Part shown: positions 12,637 to 22,231 of the stretch, one piece after another
How the letters are laid out: every line of letters begins with the position of its first letter
How positions within the stretch are numbered: the stretch's first letter is position 1
NCBI GenBank assembly: GCA_963978905.1
Contig: OZ022256.1
Span: 56,198,646 to 56,262,645 of the forward strand
Source of the DNA: Trichostrongylus colubriformis
Lineage: Eukaryota > Nematoda > Chromadorea > Rhabditida > Trichostrongylidae
Direction of reading: 5' to 3'
Length of the DNA stretch: 64,000 nucleotides
The notes under the pieces: model-generated
The model's input: the letters and a program-made list of their open reading frames with translations, nothing else
Told to the model about the DNA's origin: nothing
Databases searched by the model: none
Translations under genes and position numbers: made by a program

Positions 12637-12795
12637 CACTCAAGTCGACCATGTCGGGAGACTACCCTTCATAACTTTGCTCACAGAATCGTTTCGCAAA
12701 TTTGGAAGGCAGATTTGAGTTTCTCGTCCCAAGACGAGTATAGTGGTATACATCCCATCGCAAAAGGCCGGACCGACCTGATGACCCTCCCTTGT

Positions 12796-13600
12796 CAGCC
12801 CAAAATATCAAACCGTCCTTAGGAACTTCTTCATCAATGCTTGACGTTGGTTGGATAAGCAATAAGCATGGGAGGTCACTCTGCATTTGTAGCATTCCTA
12901 TCAAATCACACTGGTCAGTGAGTCATCAGCTAGTAGGTGCGTTTCGCATCAATGTATAAAAAGGCCATTCATTTGTTGGGTGCTAATTTTTTAGCTTTAA
13001 AAATGATGTGTACAGAGGTTCCCGATAAGGCTGCACTAGAAACTTACTTGATATCATTGCCATTACCTGGAGAATGCTAATATTTGATTGAACGCTTTCA
13101 AAGTGATGAAACTTTTTGGATTGGCTCTCTTTAGTTAATGATAAGCGTTGTTTGTCTTATCTTCCGAATTATAGTAGAAGCATTGGTACGCCTGGCTTCG
13201 TACTATATATACACCATCATAACTATGGTGACGGACTGTGAACAGCTGGACGGGTACCGCACTGATAGAGCTACATTGCGGCATTTCGAGACAAATTTTT
13301 ATCAGATTGTTTTCAATATGTTAGATGCCTTCCATATTTAGCATCGTTAGGAAACGATTTTAATTGCGAACTATGCGGTTGCATGCTCAGAAACGGGTAG
13401 TGGATTTGACATCTTAGAGCAAAAATTTGTTGAATTCCTATTCCAAGTGGAATCCATGCTGTTGTAGATTCAGGCACTCGGAACTGAAAGAAGTTCTTCT
13501 TATCGAAAGTCAGGTTTCGCGCTAGCGAGAATAAAGGGTCAATCCTAGCCAGCTTTGTTCACTGTTACGGGAAGCTTTCTGATGCTACCTTCACGTTATA
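12796..13600. other. No supported gene
   Basis: One plus-strand open frame (13138-13341) with no recognised family and no clear splice context. No repeats were recognised. Confidence 0.4.
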
Positions 13601-14810
13601 CAGGGGGTGCCAAAAAAGTAATTTTGTCTCGTCCACTTTCACCCCACTTTAGTCGAACTACAGCAAATTCTGTTGAGGTATTCACATCCCCAGACTCAAG
13701 AGCAGACTTCACTCTATCACTATACTCCGTGGCAGCCTTCTGCACAAGCAGGAACGGGAGCCAGGAAAGAGTGAACAAGATGTGTCACCTCAACTGGGCA
13801 AAATCCGAAATTTCGTCGTCGTTCACAACCTTGCTGAGGTCCGTTCACTCTGGGTACCTAAGGGGATTCATACGTGGTGTTCTTAAAGGCACAGTTCACG
13901 ATAATTTTCATGCGTCTTCGCGTTCCGTGAAGACTGTGAGGGTGCTGAAGAACACATAGGCGAAGGAGCAGCCTAAGAAATTTCCGAAAATGCTCAAAAT
14001 AAGGTGTTTTCGACCTTTTGCTTCGTCGAGTTTTCAACTTAGAAGCAAGCATCTGAACAAGTTTTCGCGTTTTAATATCATTCGATAAGGTTGCTATTAC
14101 TATGGGAATCCTCCCTATCCTATCTTATCGCAGTCCACATCATGCCTCTTATCCACGTACATGCCACCGCTGCTCTGCTGGCTAAGTCGTAGAACGGGTG
14201 TGGGCCACCTTGAGACGGTGGTCGCCAGCTGATTTACGGGTTCTTTACGCGTTTGGCGCCCAACCTTCACGCCGCGGAGATGGCACACACTTTGCCGTTG
14301 TGGTAGGGCCTATCTACTCGCGGGTGGAACCAAGACACCCATATTATCGTAAACTGTCCCTTTAAACATTCCGTTTTTCCGTGTCCTCAGCGCCCTTCTT
14401 TTCCAAGAGCCAAAACGTGCCCTTACCACTGAAACCCCTGGAGGCGGATTTGGGCATGAAAATGATACGACGGATCATAGCAGCCTTGTCCAAGCAGCAG
14501 GGGCTCTGTGACTTCCATGAACCGAAGGGCCAATCCTTAGGAAGCTTCCCACAAACGACCTACCATGAACACGGGCCCACTGTTTTGAGGGGACCTTGAT
14601 ACCGTGAGTGCTCTGAAGCCCGACTGCGTAGCTTGAAGGTTCCATATTTTTATGAAAATGAAGTAGTGAGTCTCAGTTTGTTCCTGCTTTTAGAGGAACA
14701 TTTCGGGAACATTTTGTCCCAATATTTTCATTTCTTTCGTTTCCCTATGTTTTGTATAATCGGGAGATGTGAGCCGTGGGCCAAAATAACTTCTTTTTTG
14801 GCACCCCCTG
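13601..14810. mobile_element. TIR DNA transposon copy A ('CAGGGGGTGCCAAAAAA' ends), interrupted
   Basis: The left end CAGGGGGTGCCAAAAAAGTA and the right end, whose complement is CAGGGGGTGCCAAAAAAGAA, form terminal inverted repeats. A TA precedes the left end; the right-hand flank has lost it. The interior aligns with copy B (16460-17205) in opposite orientation, apart from a 475-bp insertion at 13887-14361. No intact transposase is present. The TA flank suggests the Tc1/mariner superfamily, as inference. Confidence 0.85.
13887..14361. mobile_element. Nested 475-bp non-autonomous element with TTAA target duplication
   Basis: The ends AGGCACAGTTCACGATAAT and (complement) AGGGACAGTTTACGATAAT are inverted repeats flanked by TTAA at 13883-13886 and 14362-14365. 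Copy B of the host transposon has a single TTAA (16909-16912) at the same place, so this is a documented insertion into an element. TTAA duplication is typical of piggyBac-type elements; that assignment is inference. No coding capacity. Confidence 0.85.
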
Positions 14811-16459
14811 TCGTTAGTTACATTGCATAATGATTGTTGTTATTGATTGAGCTATCGATAATAGACGATAATGCTCGGTAGTAAACGATTTCCAGGTTCC
14901 AACTAGTTATATCAGTTGGGGTATCGACATGACCTCAAAAATCCATAAAAATTGGAATCCCTTAGGCTGACGACTTCACCTCTGGAGTCGAACAATGAGT
15001 TTAAAATTTGTCAAAAGGATCGAAGACAAGCAACCGACCACGGCGGATTGATTCAGAAGAGTATGTCGGAGTTCAGCCGTTTTGTGACAATTTATCTCAA
15101 CGGGTTTTCTCAGCTTTTAGCATTTACTGCTTTCGGTTTGGCATAGTGACCTCATGAATTCCACATGAAATGTCATCCGGGTGGATGTGTCGAAGCTGTC
15201 CTGTCAACAGTTTAGCTGGGAAAGGGTGCCAGATATTCTTACAATCTGATCTTTGACGGCCCACTTGGTCTTTGGAAGGAGACGCAGCGGACTTTGAACC
15301 TGTCTGCTAAAAATATTCTGCAAAGTCGTGCAGAGAGGGACACGTCAGACATCACAACGTCTATTGGCCTTGTCTTTCGCGATGACATTTGCTAGGTAAA
15401 TGAAGGAGGGATAGGATAAATGGGAACTAAGACTAGCCAAAATGACGAATCTGCCATGGGGAAAGGGCTGCAGTTGGTAAGGCAAGACTTCCATGAGAAG
15501 GAGGCTGCATGCGGGTAAATCAAAAGTCGAGAAATCCCCGGGGAATGGGTCGTACTTTCCAATTTTCCTCGTAGAGAACTCGACCACCACCCCTCTCCGA
15601 GCAAAATTTATATATAAATTTCAATCTATGGGAAATGTCATTGATCGATAATAATGGTTTGTATTATTATTTTTTTGATAGCGAGGCTAGTTGTTTATCG
15701 ATTGAACTTTTAGGGGAACACTTCTAGTTTAGGAACGGTAGCGCGACCACCGCGCGACGCCCGGCGTGAGAGCAGGGGGCGCCGAATAGTTAGTCACAAA
15801 ACAATTACCGTATACGCCTTGTTTTGGGTATAGCACATGGTAATCGCCTTGAGACCCAGTTGCGTACACTGCACCTACTCCACACGCAACCATGCGGCAA
15901 CGCGAATTTTCTGTCTTCTAACACATGCCCCAGCGTATGCTTAACTCAAAGGCTCGTGCATGGCTCACGAGAAATTTCCATCGGCTTTTTGGTCCCACTA
16001 CTTTAGACTCCGTCAGCTTAAGTTCGTTTGATGTGCGTACAGCTTCATATTGCGAAAATCGGTACTGTAGCATCTTCCCTTGTCGGTACAGCTATACCTT
16101 GACGTAGTCATTCTAGCAAGCATTAAATTCAAGTTTGCTTCCCCTCCCAATTTCTTACGAGCTCGTTTTCCTGGAGCAGGAATGTGCACTTTGATGCACG
16201 GGCCTTGATTGCATGTAGTGTTAGTTTGATACCATTAATTATCTGCTAAAGATCGGGATATGCTGAGATGCCGGAGATGTGTAGGGCTCGACCTACCGCC
16301 TACATAAGCTATCCATGGAATCGCGCAGCGGAGAGATGGGTCATGTCAAAGGTTTATTTTTGAGGTGATTCTTCACGAGAATGCTGTTCCATAGATCTCC
16401 AGAGACTGCTTCCAGTGAACTTAGAGCTTCACTCCAGCTGGCATAACATAAAGCTTATA
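14811..16459. other. No supported gene
   Basis: Mixed small open frames only. Minus-strand frames around 15345-15604 overlap one another in different frames and show no family resemblance. Confidence 0.4.
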
Positions 16460-17205
16460 CAGGGGGTGCCAAAAAAAGAAGTAATTTTGCCCACGGCTCA
16501 CATCTGCCAATTATATAAAACATAGGGAAACGAAAGAGATAAAAGCATTGGGGCAAAATATTCCCGAAATGTTCCCCTAAAAGCAGGATTAAGCTGTGGC
16601 TCCCTACGTTCACCTTTATAAAAATATAGAGCTTTCATTCGGCGCAGTCGGGCTTCGGAGTACCTACAGTATCAAGGTCTGCTTTAAACAGCAAAGCCAG
16701 GCTCCGTGGTAGGTCTTCTGTGGGAAGCTTCCTAAGGACTGGCACCTCGGTTCACGGAAGTCACAGGGCCCATGCTGCTTGGACAAGGCTGCTATGATCC
16801 GAAGTATCATTTTCATGCCCAAATCCGCCTCCAGAGGCGTTTCAGTGGTAAGGGCACGTTTTGGCTCTTGGATACGAAGGGCGCTGGAAACCCGGAAAAA
16901 ACCGTAAGTTAAAGAACACCATCCAGTATGAATCCCCTTAGGTACCCAGAGTGAACGGACCTCAGCAAGGTTGTGAACGAGGGCGACGAAATTTCGGATT
17001 TTGCCCAGTTGAGGTGACACATCTTGTTAACTCTTTCCTCGCTCCCGTTCCTGCTCGTGCAGAAGGCTGCCACGGAGTATAGTGTTAGAGTGGGATCTGC
17101 TCTTGAATCTGGGGATGAAAACACCTCAACAGAGTTTGCTGTAGTTCGACTAAAACGCGGTGAAAATGGAGGCGACAAAATTACTGCTTTTTTTGGCACC
17201 CCCTG
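16460..17205. mobile_element. TIR DNA transposon copy B ('CAGGGGGTGCCAAAAAA' ends), uninterrupted
   Basis: 746 bp with TA on both sides, the left end CAGGGGGTGCCAAAAAAAGA and the complementary right end. It is the inverted paralogue of copy A and preserves the empty TTAA site. Conserved inner blocks are shared with A, but reading frames are broken, so it is non-autonomous. Confidence 0.88.
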
Positions 17206-17625
17206 TATACAAATGCTGGTTGTTGGTCCCAGGTGAAAAAGCGAAATCGCAGGTAGAATGTTCGGTTTACTGTCCATCCTTACTCCGGCAAGCTGGCAAA
17301 TGCGTGGTTAGGGTGAAGCGTTTGTGTCCATGGAATCCTTGGTGACTTTGGGGAGGGGGAGGAGTGATGGAGTTGCATTTCGGGCGGTTGAGAAGGGAGT
17401 CCGCATTTGATTTTATTAGTTTTATCATCATATCGGAGCCAGACCAGGCGCGATGTATATACCGCACCAGCTATAATCATAAGCAATCATTCTATCGATT
17501 GTTATCGATTGATCTACACCCATCAGCAAGGCAACGTTCATAGTGGTGAATTTTGAGTTCTTGCGCAAGTATGGAATCTGTGAAAAGTATCTGAGATACG
17601 TATTGATTGGAAGAATTGTGGAGCA

Positions 17626-17879
17626 TGCGTTTTTGTAGAAATGCAGAATTGGGGAATATACGGAAAAGAATTAGATACAGTCTATTTTGGAGCGCTTGAT
17701 AGGGTGTGGCGAACCTGGAAATCGCACATATGGTGTTTGATACACTCTCACCCCGCCACACTCACTCTCGCCACTCAGGTCACGCCCTAGCGCTGTGAAA
17801 TGGACTGTATTTCCAGGTTCGATAGTCGAGGGATTAAGAGAAATGAATATTCCACTATTCTGCATTTCCACAAAACGCA
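17626..17879. repeat. Outer inverted repeat surrounding a hairpin MITE
   Basis: 'GCGTTTTTGTAGAAATGCAG' (about 17628-17647) pairs with the complement of 'CTGCATTTCCACAAAACGC' (about 17861-17879). Enclosed is the MITE at 17676-17809. The enclosing repeat may be an older element into which the MITE inserted. Confidence 0.6.
17676..17809. repeat. Hairpin MITE, 'TACAGTCCATTTCACAGCGCTA' family, copy 1
   Basis: Left end TACAGTCTATTTTGGAGCGC and right end complement TACAGTCCATTTCACAGCGC. The inner arms contain the 'GATAGGGTGTGGC' / 'GTCACGCCCTA' pairing. The better-preserved relative is at 31390-31525. Confidence 0.75.
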
Positions 17880-18464
17880 ATTTCCACATTCACGCCGATA
17901 TAGTATCTAATCTTTTTCTGCGATTCCACAATTTCGCAGAAAGATCCATTCACCACTATGGATTTAGGCTAGAGGGAGGGTCTTGTCGACCAATCACGTG
18001 AGACTTTAATCGGAACACGAGAGTCTTAATTACGCAGAAAGCTTCCTCGATACTATGCAGTGACCGTGCATGTTTGTAATGGTCTGGAGATCCGTTCTTC
18101 AGAGGTTACGTCAGTCAGATTTTTGATGCTGTGCAGAGCACATGATAGGGATGTCATTCTGAGAAGCATGAGCCCAAAGCTCGAATTTCATTAGTCTCAC
18201 GGGGGTATCTTTGGTCTTTCCGCTAACAGCCAATGACTTTCAGAGCAGGAATTCAGATGAACGATGATTCAGTGCTCTGTTGGCTCCATACAGGGATACT
18301 CTTGGCTGAAATAGGGGTCATCACTTGATGTACTGGTTGGTCATTCCATAGGATGTCGCTCTTCCTTTTTTTTTGAAATTTTGAAAAACAACGTGCAAAT
18401 TGTCTGTACGGCTGCCTACTTCAAGGGAGTGTACACGGAAAAATGGTTTCTCTGTTAACCATAA
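17810..18464. other. No supported gene
   Basis: Beyond the right arm of the outer inverted repeat only short open frames are seen. Nothing was recognised. Confidence 0.4.
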
Positions 18465-18791
18465 TTTATGCTGTATTTGGGCATATGCAAAGCTCTACGC
18501 GAAAAAGTAAAAATCCAGTCAAGATACAGCTCCTCAAAGTAGACGATGGACGTGGGCCCTCTCTGTAAGTGTCCGCCCCGTCGTCCGCTGCGGTCGGAGG
18601 CGCATCATGGGAGCAGAGGATCAAAACAGTCCCATTCTTCGTCTCTGATCGCGGCGGACGACGGGGCGGTGCACTTAATAGGAGGCTCTGGCTCCTCGGC
18701 CGACATTTTGAGGAGCTGTATCTGAGCTGAATTTTCACTTTTTCACATGAAACTTTGCATGCGACCCTTATTATGCAAATACAACATAAAT
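18465..18791. repeat. TIR element, 'GCATGCAAAGTTTCACGCGAAAAA' family, copy 1
   Basis: About 327 bp. The left side has TTTATGCTGTATTTG then GCATATGCAAAGCTCTACGC. The right side has the complementary forms AAACTTTGCATGC and CAAATACAACATAAA. Inside, 'CGCCCCGTCGTCCGC' faces 'GCGGACGACGGGGCG' as a strong GC stem. A second copy is at about 20612-20930. Non-coding. Confidence 0.8.
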
Positions 18792-18984
18792 GTATGGGTG
18801 ACAAAGAAACTCATTTTTTACGTGCACGAGTCCTTTAAGCAAAGAAGCAAGACACAGTGTGGTAGGAAGCGCGAGCTCAAGGAGGAAAAGTAGTCCTCTG
18901 TGCGGTCAACATGGGTGCAATGTATTCGGATAAGAAGCCCAGCTACCAAGTAGGTACAGTAATGGATACAGATGGGTACGAATA

Positions 18985-19252
18985 AATCTTTTACCGTGTC
19001 CATCTACATTATAACTTTCCTAATGGAGTTTCACGAGCGCAACATTTGGATGTCGCCGTCGAAGCAACAACTACTACGAAATGGAACGAGTTTAGCTACA
19101 CCGTACGATTCATGCATATCGATGAGTGCTTCTTCAGACATTTATTGAAGATCGCCTTCGATTGGCAGAGCGGTGCTGTGGAAGAACTTTTAACAAAATC
19201 CTGGTGTCATACTCTGCTAAAATTTACTCAAAAGGCCTTCTTATGTCCAAGG
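18985..19252 (+). CDS. Candidate exon, unknown protein
   Basis: A plus-strand open frame ends in a good donor (CCAAG|GTAAGG near 19252). It encodes a balanced, charged sequence including WNEFSYTVRFMHIDECFFRH and IAFDWQSGAVEELL. No family was recognised and no acceptor or partner exons were found. It may be part of an unannotated gene between the OSGIN-like and COPB2 genes, or a chance frame. Confidence 0.25.
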
Positions 19253-19888
19253 TAAGGACTTTGTTTGGTAGCAAGAAAAACATGGGTTCATGGGCTCGAG
19301 TCTTTGCTTTGTATTCGAAAGGAACGCTTTCATGAGTCTGAGAAGTACTTTTAATCGGAGCTATTGTTTGCACTTTTTGATAACATGAGAAGGATGCAGA
19401 TGGTCGCTTCCGATTGAATTTTCAGGGCCATGCTATGAATTATTTAATTTTGTTGGTGTATAGGGATCAAAAATACCCACATCTAATGGAATTCCATTGA
19501 TTTATTGTATCGTGAGTGACATGATGCCACGACTTTTCTTATTACAGCAACTGAATCATTTCAAGAAATTCGGAAGGCTGTGTAGGTTGTGACGTCTTTA
19601 TGCCTTCAGATTACGAGCTCCTTAGGCTCATACTATTACCTTCTAATGCTAATATTCACTTTAGATCGATCATGTATAATGAGGTTAAAATCAAAATAAC
19701 AGTCATCAGAAAGCATGTGAAGCAATTCTTGCTACATGTCTTATTCTGGCATTAAGCAAGTATATAAGGCAACAAATAAAATGATTGAAAGTGCTCAACA
19801 TATTTACGAAGGTTGTGGAAATAATAGTTGTCACCAAAAGTGTAAAAACACTCCAGAGTTCAAAAGAATCATCCAGGAAAAAAGAGAT

Positions 19889-20609
19889 TCTATTAGGTAG
19901 TCTAAAAAGTCTTTTCGTATTTTTAAATACCGCTTTTTCCCTCAAAACTGCTTCCCACAAAATTTCTTCTGTACATATATATGTAGTACAAGTCCACACG
20001 CATCTATAGGTATTGTTGTCTTCCATCTCTCGGATAACCCTTTTCGGCAAAATAAAAATATCAAAAGTCACTTCATTTTCAATTCCAATTTTTTTTTGAA
20101 TGGCGTTAGACAGGGAAAGGAAGAGGTGATAATCCGATGGAGCAAGATCAGGGCTATAAGGCAGCAATTTTTATTCAAGCTCGAAAATTTTTTAAAAGAA
20201 AAAATTCAAAGAAATTTTTACCACTAGTGAAAAAATGACTCGCCAAAAAATTCTCGAGCTTGGATAAAAATTGCTGCCCCATCCACCTTATAGCCCTCAT
20301 CTTGCTCCATCGGATTATCACCTTTTCCTTTCCCTGTCTAACGCCATTCAAAGAAAAATTTTTTTATAATTGGCCGAAATTCAATACAAATTTCTTTTTA
20401 ATAAAAGAAATTTGTATTGAAAATGAGGTTGACCGTTGATATGTTTATTTTGCCGAAAAGGGTTATCCGGAGGATGGAAGACAATAATACCTATAGATGC
20501 GTGTGGAATAATACTACATGTGTATGTACAGAAGAGATTGCTGGAAAGCAGTTTGGAGGGAGAAAGCGGTATTTGAAAATACGAAAAAACTTTTTAGACT
20601 ACCCAATAT
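19889..20609. mobile_element. Palindrome of two mariner 3' ends joined head to head
   Basis: Left end TATTAGGTAGTCTAAAAAGT and right end complement TATTGGGTAGTCTAAAAAGT are mariner-type terminal repeats ((T)TAGGT...). Each arm reads inward into the 3' part of a mariner transposase. On the minus strand of the left arm, YSPDLAPSDYHLF contains the third catalytic Asp of a DD34D transposase. Both arms share 'ATGGCGTTAGACAGGGAAAG' in opposite orientation near the centre. The right arm carries a small extra inverted 'AAATTTC...GAAATTT' segment. Frames are broken; this is a pseudogenic rearranged element. Confidence 0.85.
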
Positions 20610-20611
20610 TT

Positions 20612-20930
20612 GCCTTATAAGGTCCGCATGCAAAGTTTCACGCGAAAAAATGAGAATTCGGCTAAGATACAGCCCCCCCCCCATTCTCGGCGAGGCCTCC
20701 GAGTAAAAGCCCCGTCCCGTCGTCCTCCGCGGTTGGGAACGGAGAGTGGGACTGTTTAGGTAACTTTCTGTTCGTACTATGCGTCTCCGACCTCGGCGGA
20801 GACGGGTGGGCACTTGCTCGGATGCCCCGCCCACCCGGCCAGGACTTTGTGGTGCTGCATCCTAGCCGGATTCACATTTTTTCGCGTGAAACTTTGCATG
20901 CCTACATTAGGCAAATACAACATAAATATA
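20612..20930. repeat. TIR element, 'GCATGCAAAGTTTCACGCGAAAAA' family, copy 2
   Basis: GCATGCAAAGTTTCACGCGA near 20628 faces TCGCGTGAAACTTTGCATGC near 20885. The right outer end CAAATACAACATAAATA matches copy 1. The left outer end is cut at 'TATTTGCC', exactly where the mariner palindrome ends, so the mariner-derived segment abuts or interrupted it. Confidence 0.75.
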
Positions 20931-22229
20931 TGGGTAACATAGAACTCATTTTCCATGGTAGATTCCTTTGAGCTCGGTTGATTTGGTTGTCCAATAGTCG
21001 AGTTTGCGCTCATGGCTGAGTACGTAGATGACGTCGTCTAAAGGCGTTTCGAAGTGAAGTTTGGAACCAGAGAGAATGCATGCGTACTGATCGAGAGAAT
21101 TGTGAAATTCACGAAAAGGATTGGATGTAAATCATATCTGGTTTCCACATTGAGCATTTTGGAAGAATCGTAAGAGGCGAAGTTGAAGAAATTAAAGTAT
21201 CAAAAAGTTCAAGGAAAGTGCATATAAATAGCGAGTAGGCTGTCAACCCGTTAAGTATGGAAGTCGATTTATGAAATTAGAAGCTCATCGATTTATTGTG
21301 TTATAACCTGGCTTTTTCACCAACCCCTCCTAGTGAACTTATGTACAGCTAACTGACTGAGGAAACGATTGAAATATTCTTTCATTAGTGCGGAAAATAC
21401 GGAAAATGCGCTTCAGCTAGACTATGCGCCCTATTCGGCTAGCGCTACGAGCTCTCTGCCTCTAGCCACAGACGACCAGAGACGCAGAGCACAGTGCTCT
21501 GCCCCACTCCAGTAGAACCTTTTTCTTTCATTTCGGAAATCACTAATCATTTTAAATAGCTTTTCTGTCGTTAATATTTGGTCTGCGAAAAAAGCTGGCC
21601 ATTTTCTGTCGAAGAATTGCGCTGTTTGTGAAAGCTGACCTTAAAAACTTTAGGTTCTTTCTCTCGGTATCGAGCAGGCTGTTCGTGAGTATTAGCTTAT
21701 TACATATCTCTATGCAAGCGTTGATGCAATTGAGCTGACGCAATTTTTATTATCCGGGCTAGTCTCGCGTTCATTAGTACGGTGCGTTTGATGTTGTGCA
21801 AAATTGGGCTGCCACGACAGCGGTCCTACGGACATCGAGTTGGCGAATTTATTCAGCTCCTTTCCTACTACAATCGATTTCTCATTGTAAACGTCATCAT
21901 TTAAGCTGGTATGAGGTTTTTAAAACCTCAATAAGCTTTTCGGTTAGGAATCTTCGATTTCGCAAGCTTTCTTTTCTCTGGATCCTTCTGTGCTTTGAAG
22001 ATGCTACACGGCCTTTTAGTACCACATGCTTTGTTCTCATATATGGTTTCGCTTGAACTTGGAGCATGTTCTTCATTCTCTCAAACACAGTATATTAGAG
22101 GAGTGTTTATCTGTACTTTTGGTGAGAAGTCTCCCAACTACTCATTTTGTTTTGGCTCATTTGTCACCTCTCGTCGCGATCGCTCTTAATATTTGTGCCA
22201 GTTCTTCTCAGTAAACTATTATTTTATAG
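20931..22229. other. Upstream of COPB2; no supported gene
   Basis: Short open frames on both strands, none recognisable. This region should contain the COPB2 promoter and perhaps the outron, but no promoter motif was identified by eye. Confidence 0.4.
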
Positions 22230-22231
22230 GG
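22221..22231 (+). promoter_or_regulatory. 3' splice acceptor two bases before the COPB2 start codon
   Basis: ATTATTTTATAG|GG-ATG: a polypyrimidine/TTTTATAG acceptor lies only two bases before the initiator. In nematodes this is the usual look of a spliced-leader trans-splice site, but a 5'-UTR cis-intron would look the same. Confidence 0.55.

Larger units (their letters stand above)
11513..12795. mobile_element. 1.28-kb fold-back element with about 430-bp inverted arms
   Basis: Left arm 11513-11946 and right arm 12380-12795 are near-identical reverse complements. The outer ends are ACAAGGGAGGGTCATCAGGT on the left and the complement ending CCCTTGT on the right. A unique centre of about 430 bp lies between them. 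No clear target-site duplication is visible. Each arm carries a tRNA-like pair of boxes. The centre holds a small plus-strand open frame (12069-12287) of unknown identity. It is either a long-TIR DNA transposon derivative or an inverted duplication of a SINE-like unit; the sequence alone does not decide. Confidence 0.85.

Noticed and set aside
13555..13959. 134-codon plus-strand open frame
   Set aside because: It reads across the terminal repeat and interior of transposon copy A and into the nested element, with no transposase motif.
16664..17277. Two overlapping minus-strand open frames of about 120 codons
   Set aside because: They are frames through transposon copy B shared with copy A; no catalytic DDE/D motif was found in either.
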